Positions 1 through 4,356 of a stretch of DNA of 6,841 nucleotides are shown piece by piece. Position 1 is the first letter of the stretch. The number at the start of each line of letters is the position of its first letter. A model generated the notes under the pieces. The model made no database searches. It was not told the origin of the DNA and saw only the letters and a list, made by a program, of their open reading frames with translations. This stretch comes from JBHELB01 sp041859045 (GTDB lineage: Bacteria; Hydrogenedentota; Hydrogenedentia; Hydrogenedentales; SLHB01): NCBI GenBank assembly GCA_041859045.1, contig JBHELB010000069.1:1-6841 (forward strand), written 5' to 3'. Both the position numbers and the translations under genes were made by a program.

Positions 1-371
1 TGTCCACTCGACAAACATTGGTCTTTTTTCAGGTTTTCGGCAGGGTCGCACCGCTGACGCTCATACTGCCCGCCCCGAAAATAGGCCACTTGCTCCGGCG
101 GAAGATTCCTGCGGCCCAACTGGTGACCGATGATCCACAGTCGTGCGGCGTCGCGGGAATCGAACTCTAAGGTGGTCGTGGTGAAGGGGATGTCATGCTT
201 TCGGCAGATACGCAGGCGATGGTGTCCATCGAGGAGAATGTTTTGCGGCGCCCAGACGACCAGCGGACTCAAGGCCCCGTCGTCCAGCAGGTTGCACTCC
301 AGTTGCGTGAATTCGTGCTCGGACAATGGCGGAATGAGTCGCTCGAATTCCGGGTCTACGATGATCTCCAT
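1..371 (-). CDS. ParB-like N-terminal domain (ParB/Srx fold) protein, 3' end beyond window
   Basis: The reading frame is open from an ATG at 369-371 to the left edge, giving 123 visible residues with no stop. A GGAGG ribosome site at 378-382 stands six bases ahead of the ATG, so the start is well supported. Residues 48-56 read DGHHRLRIC, matching the phosphate-contacting box of ParB-like domains (GERRxRA in chromosomal ParB). Residues 83-104 contain HQLGRRNLPPEQVAYFRG, a stretch typical of phage, plasmid and island ParB-like proteins. In that family a helix-turn-helix segment usually follows, and it would lie outside the window. The HH in place of ER in the box suggests it is not a classical chromosome-partitioning ParB; regulators and ParB/Srx nucleases on mobile elements have this form. 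The gene is divergent from the toxin-antitoxin operon, with 131 bases between the starts. The fold is fairly sure; the function is not. Confidence 0.8.
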   Translation of the reverse strand, partial: MEIIVDPEFERLIPPLSEHEFTQLECNLLDDGALSPLVVWAPQNILLDGHHRLRICRKHDIPFTTTTLEFDSRDAARLWIIGHQLGRRNLPPEQVAYFRGGQYERQRCDPAENLKKDQCLSSG

Positions 372-437
372 GGGAAACCTCCAAGTGGTTCGTTGTATGC
401 ACTCGAAGGTTATCTACCGGAAACGATGGCGCTGGCG

Positions 438-467
438 TTGACGTTTTGCCTGAGAGGGTGATACAAT
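438..467 (+). promoter_or_regulatory. sigma70-type promoter of the toxin-antitoxin operon
   Basis: TTGACG at 438-443 and TACAAT at 462-467 are separated by 18 bases, and a TG one base ahead of the -10 box (459-460) makes it an extended -10. Transcription should start near 474, leaving a leader of about 28 bases before the antitoxin ATG. ACAAT occurs twice, at 463-467 and 474-478, eleven bases apart, and GTGCAC at 480-485 is a palindrome. Either could belong to an operator, because antitoxins of this kind usually repress their own promoter. The boxes are seen directly; the autoregulation is inferred. Confidence 0.65.
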
Positions 468-489
468 ATAGCCACAATGGTGCACTTGC

Positions 490-495
490 GGAGGT
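490..495 (+). promoter_or_regulatory. ribosome binding site that fixes the antitoxin start
   Basis: GGAGGT lies seven bases ahead of the ATG at 503. The frame is also open from an ATG at 446, but that codon lies between the -35 and -10 boxes of the operon promoter and has no comparable site. The start at 503 is therefore preferred. Confidence 0.75.
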
Positions 496-502
496 AAAGC
501 GC

Positions 503-730
503 ATGCAGAAAAACTTGGTCAAGCACGGGAACAGCATGGCTTTGGTCATCGAGAAGCCCATTCTCGACCTGCTTGGCGCGGACGCCGAGACTCCGTTCGA
601 AGTCATGACCGATGGGCAGGCGTTGGTCTTGACGCCCGTACATCACAAGAAACGACGCGAGGCGTTTCGCGCGGCCCTTGACCGCGGGAATCGGCAATAC
701 GCAGACGCATTGAAAAAGCTTGCGGAGTAA
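503..730 (+). CDS. AbrB/MazE/SpoVT-family antitoxin partnered with Doc
   Basis: This 75-residue protein opens MQKNLVKHGNSMALVIEKPI, the hallmark of the swapped-hairpin AbrB/MazE DNA-binding fold (KxGNSxAlxIPk type). That fold occupies about residues 1-46 and should act as a dimer binding the operon's promoter. The remaining tail, about residues 47-75, is charged and probably helical (KKRREAFRAALDRGNRQYADAL). By analogy with Phd and MazE this is the part expected to bind and block the toxin. The stop is separated from the toxin ATG by only two bases, so the two are co-transcribed and probably translationally coupled. Classical Doc is paired with Phd of the YefM fold; an AbrB-type partner is a known alternative pairing. 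Family assignment is confident; neutralisation of the adjacent toxin is inferred from gene order. Confidence 0.85.
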   Translation: MQKNLVKHGNSMALVIEKPILDLLGADAETPFEVMTDGQALVLTPVHHKKRREAFRAALDRGNRQYADALKKLAE

Positions 731-732
731 CG

Positions 733-1122
733 ATGTCGATCGCGTTTCTTTCGCTGTCCGAAGTCCTTGAGATTCATCAAGACCAGATCGCGCGCTACGG
801 CGGCGAACCGGGCACGCGCGATCTGAATCTTCTTCGGTCGGCGGTAGGAACGCCCGCGGCGACGTTTGACGGAAATTACCTTCACGTCGACCTCTTCGAG
901 ATGGCCGCCGCCTACCTCTTTCACCTCGTTCAGAACCATCCGTTCATCGATGGCAACAAGCGGACCGGAACGATGGCAGCGTATGCGTTTCTGGCTTTGA
1001 ATGGTTATGATTTGCGGGCGCCGTCGGGCGCGCTGGTCGATTTCGTGATGGCGCTTGCCAGCGGGAAACGCACCAAGACAGATGCAGCCCAGTTCTTTCG
1101 CAAGCACGCCCGTCCGTTGTAG
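733..1122 (+). CDS. doc: Doc-family (Fic fold) death-on-curing toxin
   Basis: The protein has 129 residues, the normal size for Doc. Residues 69-79 read HPFIDGNKRTG, the Doc form of the Fic motif (HxFxx[A/G]NKR). His69 is the catalytic residue, and NKR replaces the GNGR of AMP-transferring Fic proteins. Known Doc uses this altered motif to phosphorylate the elongation factor EF-Tu and so stop translation. The N-terminal stretch GGEPGTRDLNLLRSA (residues 23-37) is also typical of the family. GGAG at 724-727, inside the end of the antitoxin gene, serves as the ribosome site five bases ahead of the ATG. All catalytic residues that can be judged are present, so the toxin looks active. On a phage or island this pair would act as an addiction module, or possibly in anti-phage defence; that role is inferred. 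Confidence 0.92.
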   Translation: MSIAFLSLSEVLEIHQDQIARYGGEPGTRDLNLLRSAVGTPAATFDGNYLHVDLFEMAAAYLFHLVQNHPFIDGNKRTGTMAAYAFLALNGYDLRAPSGALVDFVMALASGKRTKTDAAQFFRKHARPL

Positions 1123-1129
1123 ATGCTTT

Positions 1130-1162
1130 ACGGCGGCCCGGGTATTCATCCCGAGCCGCCGT
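1130..1162 (-). terminator. GC-rich hairpin after the 187-residue gene (minus transcript)
   Basis: The arms 1130-1137 (ACGGCGGC) and 1155-1162 (GCCGCCGT) pair perfectly. An inner CGGG (1139-1142) pairs with CCCG (1150-1153), leaving a seven-base loop. The single odd pair, 1138 with 1154, is a U-G wobble in the minus transcript but a C-A mismatch in the plus transcript, so the full 13-pair stem forms only in minus-strand RNA. No run of U follows it, so it may act as an mRNA-protecting hairpin rather than a strict intrinsic terminator. Confidence 0.5.
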
Positions 1163-1165
1163 TGT

Positions 1166-1197
1166 AATGATCACTAAGGCTGGTTAGTGGTCATTTT
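1166..1197 (+). terminator. hairpin and T-run downstream of doc (plus transcript)
   Basis: AATGATCACTAA (1166-1177) pairs with TTAGTGGTCATT (1184-1195) around the loop GGCTGG. Twelve pairs form in the plus transcript, one of them a U-G wobble (1171 with 1190) that becomes an A-C mismatch in the minus transcript. A short T-run (1194-1197) follows. It lies 43 bases after the doc stop and contains the stop codon of the opposing gene at 1184-1186. The stem is AT-rich, so intrinsic termination would be of moderate strength at best. Confidence 0.45.
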
Positions 1198-1747
1198 GTG
1201 CCTCGCTACCGTCAGAATCGCCCGCGTTCTCCGAAGTCACTGGATCGGCGGTTTTGGAGTTATCTGCCATCTTTTCCGCGTTTTTCCGTGAGACCTTGGC
1301 GCATGCCTTGCCTGAGCCGGTCTTGCCCGACGCCAGCAGGTTGGATGCCCACTCCGCGGGCGTCGTTTCTGGGCCGGTCGGCTTATCCCCTTCGCGGGTG
1401 ATGCGCGTAGCCTTCAGGTCGCGCAGATGATTGCGCACCGTACCGTCGAGCTTCACGATGTAGTCCACCTCGCCCGCCTTGATGGCCCGGCCCAGCCGCA
1501 GCAGGTAGAAGCACACCAAGTCCAACGCCGTCTCATCCGCGGCCGTCTCGCTCGGATAGTCTTGCGAAAAACGCTCGCGTAGCCGCGCGAAGGACTCTTG
1601 CTCCTCATCGTCGATGAAGTACGCGGCGAACACACCGTGCTTGCGCGCATACGCATTCGCACGCAGGTTCTCAAGCCGCTTCGGGGTGCGCCCAACCGGC
1701 TGGCCATGTAGCCGTGCGAGTTCTTCCTGTTCTCGTTTGCCTGGCAT
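1184..1747 (-). CDS. hypothetical protein, 187 residues, resembling small phage/terminase-associated proteins
   Basis: I do not recognise this gene with certainty. Residues 19-47 (GRTPKRLENLRANAYARKHG, then VFAAYFIDD) carry an ARKHG motif followed by an acidic region (EEQESFARLRERF). It then has a probable helix, about residues 70-92 (ADETALDLVCFYLLRLGRAIKAG), and a final conserved-looking LRDLKATR. This N-terminal basic ...KHG... layout recalls uncharacterised and small-terminase-like proteins of phages and integrated elements. The last 70 residues are polar, rich in K, S, T, D and E, and probably disordered. It starts 25 bases after the hsdM stop, where hsdS would normally be found, so it is probably co-transcribed with hsdM. 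No good Shine-Dalgarno site precedes its ATG, which suggests weak or coupled translation. No catalytic motif is visible. It could be a DNA-binding or packaging protein; that is speculation from the motif and the setting. Confidence 0.7.
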   Translation of the reverse strand: MPGKREQEELARLHGQPVGRTPKRLENLRANAYARKHGVFAAYFIDDEEQESFARLRERFSQDYPSETAADETALDLVCFYLLRLGRAIKAGEVDYIVKLDGTVRNHLRDLKATRITREGDKPTGPETTPAEWASNLLASGKTGSGKACAKVSRKNAEKMADNSKTADPVTSENAGDSDGSEAQNDH

Positions 1748-1772
1748 TCACTTTTTGCCCAATGTTACAGCC

Positions 1773-3890
1773 CTAGTCCCCGCCGCGCGGCGGTGGAGAC
1801 GGCTTTTGCGTCGCCGCTAACTGTACCGCTTCCGCGTTGAGGTCTTCCAGTTCGACGTGAATCTCGCGAAGGGCCTCTTCAAAATCGAAGTCCTCGTCTA
1901 CCTCCTCCGGAGCGACGCCGACGTAGCGGCCCGGGGTGAGAGACCAGTCGTTGGCTTCGAGTTCGGCGCGGTTCACGAGCTTGACCAAGCCTTCGACGTC
2001 GCGAAGCTTGGCTTCTGGAAAACGCTCGGTGAGCCAGTGGGCCTGTTTCCAGAAGTAGCGGACCTGCTTGAGCTGTTCGACGGCCATGGCGCGGGCTTCG
2101 TCAGCTGCTTTGCGGGCGCGGACGATGTCGCGGCTCGCCCAGGCGTCGCTGTCGCGGGCGTCGCATTCGTTCTCGCAGGTCTCGATGAGGCGGCAGGCGA
2201 GCTTGTAGATCAGGTCGGTCTGTTTGACCAGGTCGCGGCTGGTTTCGGCGAGAGGCGCGAGCCGCTCGACCGCCTTCTTGAGCGCGCCATTGCTGGTCTC
2301 TTGCCCTTTCCAGGCTTTTTGTTCTAAGAAAATGGATTTCTCGAATGCCCGGACATCCTGTTTGAATGCGGAAAGGGCGCTCTCCAGTTCCTTCAGAGTC
2401 TCTTCATGGGCAGCATCTTTGTTCAAGGTATTGAGGAACGGTTGGATTGCGCAGCGCAGTGCGTCCAGCGCTCCGATGAAATTCGGTAGGGGCACGGCGG
2501 GTTGACCGTCATCGTCCTGAGCGATGAAACACGCCGCGCCCTCGTTCTGCATGCGACTGCAGTAGCCCGCCACGAGTTCGAGGTAGCGTTCGGTCTGGCC
2601 ACGGTAGAGCCAGACGATGGCCAGGATGTTCTTTTCCTGCTCGGGGCTGAAGTCGTAGATCTTGCGCGTGACCTTGCGGTAGATGTTGCGCGCGTCGAGC
2701 ATAAGCACCTTGTCGCGGTGCTGATCGGGCTTGCCGCGATTAAGGAACCAGAGTTCGCATGGGACGGTGCGTGTGTAGAAGAAGTTGGAGCGGATGGCGA
2801 TCATGATGTCGACATCGCCGGTCTCGATGAGCTTTTGTCGGACCCTCGCTTCGTCGCGCCCGGCGCTAGAAGCTTGGGACGACATGACGAAGCCCGCCCG
2901 GCCCTGTTCGTTGAGGTAGCTGTAAAAATAGCTGATCCAGATGTAGTTGCCGTTGGAGACTTTGCCTTTCTTGTTGACGCCGGGCAAGCCGAAGGGCAGG
3001 CGCGGATCGGTCTTGACTTTGTCGGCGTCGATCTCATCCATATTGAAAGGGGGGTTGGCCATGACGAAGTCGGATTTTCGGAGCAACTCGTGCGGGTCTT
3101 CGTAATAAGTAATGGCTTTCTGGATATTGCCTTCGAGTCCATGGACCGCGAGGTTCATTTTTGCGAGGCGGATAGTGGTGGGGTTCTTCTCTAGGCCATA
3201 GAATGTAAGTTTCTCGGTCGGGTTTTCGTGGCGGCGTTCAACTACACGGGCACTCTGGACGAACATGCCGCCCGAGCCGCAGGCGGGGTCCAACACCGCG
3301 CCCTTGGCAGGCTCTATGACGTTTGCTATTAGCGAGACAAGCGAAACGGGGGTGAAGAACTCGCCGCCGTCGTGGGCCTTTTGATCGGCAAACTGCGTCA
3401 GGAAATATTCGTAAATGCGACCAAAGACATCTCCAGAGACGCGCTTGAGTTCCTCGGGGTTGAGGGTCCGGAGGAGTTGGCCAAGAACGGCGTTGTCGAG
3501 CTCCTGATACTCGCTCTTGGGCAGCACGCCGCGCAGGTTCTCGTAGTCGGCCTCGATGGATTCCATCGCGTCGATGATGGCCTTGGCGCGGTCCGCGCTA
3601 TCGGACAAGGCCACGAGCGTATCGAACTGGGCTTTGGGCTGCAAGAAGATGGCGCCCTTCTGAGAAAAATCTTCCTTCATCAAAGGGCGGGGTTTTCCAC
3701 CGCGTTTGGGAAGGTCAGCCTCGATGCCATCTCTGACCGCGAGATAACGGCTGTAGGCGTGCCGGAGAAATACCAGGCCCATCACGGGCAAAAAATACTC
3801 GTTGCTCGCGTAATTGGAGTTCGCCCGCAAAGTGTCTGCGGCGCTCCAGAGACGTTTCTCAATAGCCTCGATGTGTTCGAGCTGGGCCAT
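1773..3890 (-). CDS. hsdM: type I restriction-modification DNA methyltransferase subunit HsdM
   Basis: The gene encodes 705 residues, longer than the roughly 500 of classical HsdM. HsdM transfers a methyl group from S-adenosylmethionine to adenine N6 within a site chosen by HsdS. The N-terminal helical domain begins IEKRLWSAADTLRANSNYAS, standard for the family. GEFFTP is at 176-181, the SAM-binding motif I DPACGSGGMF at 201-210, the acidic GLEKNP at 232-237 and the catalytic NPPF at 279-282, all intact. Residues 480-640, largely helical and charged, account for the extra length. Near the end LTPGRYVGV (651-659) is the usual late HsdM motif. The final residues PSPPPRGGD do not match the normal NFxxLG-type ending and lie on a GC palindrome. 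The start is supported by AAGGA at 3900-3904, nine bases ahead of the ATG. No hsdS or hsdR is in the window. Confidence 0.95.
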   Translation of the reverse strand: MAQLEHIEAIEKRLWSAADTLRANSNYASNEYFLPVMGLVFLRHAYSRYLAVRDGIEADLPKRGGKPRPLMKEDFSQKGAIFLQPKAQFDTLVALSDSADRAKAIIDAMESIEADYENLRGVLPKSEYQELDNAVLGQLLRTLNPEELKRVSGDVFGRIYEYFLTQFADQKAHDGGEFFTPVSLVSLIANVIEPAKGAVLDPACGSGGMFVQSARVVERRHENPTEKLTFYGLEKNPTTIRLAKMNLAVHGLEGNIQKAITYYEDPHELLRKSDFVMANPPFNMDEIDADKVKTDPRLPFGLPGVNKKGKVSNGNYIWISYFYSYLNEQGRAGFVMSSQASSAGRDEARVRQKLIETGDVDIMIAIRSNFFYTRTVPCELWFLNRGKPDQHRDKVLMLDARNIYRKVTRKIYDFSPEQEKNILAIVWLYRGQTERYLELVAGYCSRMQNEGAACFIAQDDDGQPAVPLPNFIGALDALRCAIQPFLNTLNKDAAHEETLKELESALSAFKQDVRAFEKSIFLEQKAWKGQETSNGALKKAVERLAPLAETSRDLVKQTDLIYKLACRLIETCENECDARDSDAWASRDIVRARKAADEARAMAVEQLKQVRYFWKQAHWLTERFPEAKLRDVEGLVKLVNRAELEANDWSLTPGRYVGVAPEEVDEDFDFEEALREIHVELEDLNAEAVQLAATQKPSPPPRGGD
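1780..1793. repeat. 14-base perfect palindrome at the 3' end of hsdM
   Basis: CCGCCGCGCGGCGG is its own reverse complement, and short TCC/GGA arms extend it if one base is bulged. It encodes the last residues of HsdM (PPPRGG) and ends five bases from the stop codon. It resembles the GC-rich core of dispersed intergenic palindromes (REP-like), but with one copy visible that cannot be shown. It could also fold in the hsdM mRNA ahead of the next gene. Confidence 0.6.
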
Positions 3891-3911
3891 GTTCTGCGTT
3901 CCTTATGGTCG

Positions 3912-4028
3912 TCAGGCAATTACGCCGAGGATGTCCGAAGGTGCGTTCACATCGAAAAAGCGCTTTCGTCCTTTTTTTGAATCGGCGAAAAACACTCCCG
4001 GAAAACGCGGCGCCGGGCGAAATCGCAT
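3912..4028 (-). CDS. possible 38-residue leader ORF ahead of hsdM
   Basis: An ATG at 4026-4028 opens a 38-codon frame ending with TGA at 3912-3914, 21 bases ahead of the hsdM start. The product is basic at first and then ordinary in composition, ending RKRFFDVNAPSDILGVIA, with codon choices like those of neighbouring genes. GGAG abuts the ATG directly (4029-4032), too close for an ideal ribosome site. The ATG lies only about 13 bases after the predicted transcription start, so it would be the first start codon in the hsdM transcript. It may be a small protein, a regulatory leader peptide, the remnant of a longer gene or chance. I do not recognise the sequence. Confidence 0.3.
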   Translation of the reverse strand: MRFRPAPRFPGVFFADSKKGRKRFFDVNAPSDILGVIA

Positions 4029-4041
4029 CTCCAATCAGTGG

Positions 4042-4060
4042 CGGGCAATAATAGTGCCCG
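4042..4060. promoter_or_regulatory. inverted repeat around the hsdM -10 box, candidate operator
   Basis: CGGGCA (4042-4047) and TGCCCG (4055-4060) are perfect inverted arms separated by seven bases. The seven bases hold the whole -10 box of the hsdM promoter. A repressor dimer binding here would block RNA polymerase. The spacing and symmetry are seen directly; the protein that binds is unknown. An alternative is a weak hairpin after the preceding phage gene, but no U-run follows it on that strand. Confidence 0.45.
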
Positions 4061-4077
4061 GCTGGCGTTTTTATCAA
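4048..4077 (-). promoter_or_regulatory. sigma70-type promoter of hsdM
   Basis: On the minus strand TTGATA (4077-4072) and TATTAT (4053-4048) are 18 bases apart, each one base from consensus. Transcription should start near 4041, giving a leader of about 150 bases to the hsdM ATG. It lies between the phage genes and hsdM, so hsdM is expressed independently of the tail genes, as expected of a cargo (moron-like) gene. Confidence 0.65.
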
Positions 4078-4097
4078 TTTTTCCAGTAGAGGAGGAC

Positions 4098-4343
4098 TCA
4101 TCCCGATGGAGGGGTTTGGGAACAAATTCGCCAGGCTTCAGCTTCTCCCTCTTCTATTTGTTTCCATATCTGGCCAAAGTTTTGCGCGAGATTGTCGGGC
4201 AGTCTTAGGCTGCGCTCGATAAGACAGACCCGTTCGTGCAGGTTCCGGAGCAGGGCAAGGGTGTGGTCGCGGATTAGCCCATCGCGTTTTTCCTGGGGCG
4301 TGGGGATGTATTCGGTGAGACCTCCGGTACGCCTTGTCAGCAT
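4098..4343 (-). CDS. small hypothetical protein downstream of the phage structural gene
   Basis: This 81-residue protein is preceded by GGAGGA at 4351-4356, directly after the stop of the upstream gene and seven bases ahead of the ATG. Such spacing strongly supports a real, co-translated gene. The middle (residues 25-70, HTLALLRNLHERVCLIERSLRLPDN and onward) is probably helical with leucines at regular intervals, and may be a short coiled coil. No signal peptide or membrane segment is seen. Position right after a tail/fibre-type gene suggests a phage accessory or assembly protein, but no family is recognised. Its stop overlaps an ATG (ATGA, 4098-4101) of a poor downstream frame. Confidence 0.75.
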   Translation of the reverse strand: MLTRRTGGLTEYIPTPQEKRDGLIRDHTLALLRNLHERVCLIERSLRLPDNLAQNFGQIWKQIEEGEAEAWRICSQTPPSG

Positions 4344-4356
4344 GGCTGGCTCCTCC

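Noticed and set aside
446..502. An upstream ATG extending the antitoxin by 19 residues
   Set aside because: It would place the start between the -35 and -10 boxes. The ATG at 503 has a proper GGAGGT site and matches the start of the AbrB fold.
193..606. A 137-codon minus-strand frame covering the divergent promoter region
   Set aside because: It overlaps the ParB-like and antitoxin genes in other frames and has a shadow-like composition, with no ribosome site or domain.
1304..1327. A Walker-A-like GKTGSGKA in the 187-residue protein
   Set aside because: The last position is alanine instead of serine or threonine, it lies in a disordered polar tail, and no other NTPase motif is present.
2502..3194. 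A 230-codon plus-strand open frame opposite hsdM
   Set aside because: It lies entirely across the HsdM catalytic domain, has low-complexity V/D/G content and no ribosome site. The HsdM motifs prove the other strand is coding.
4042..4072. A plus-strand intrinsic terminator (hairpin followed by GTTTTT)
   Set aside because: No plus-strand gene lies upstream to be terminated, and the T-run is the complement of the A-run beside the hsdM -35 box. The promoter/operator reading explains it better.
3859..4125. An 88-codon minus-strand frame overlapping both the 81-residue gene and the start of hsdM, with an ATGA overlap at 4098-4101
   Set aside because: It spans the hsdM promoter, has poor codon use and no domain, and runs into hsdM out of frame. 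The ATGA overlap alone is not enough.
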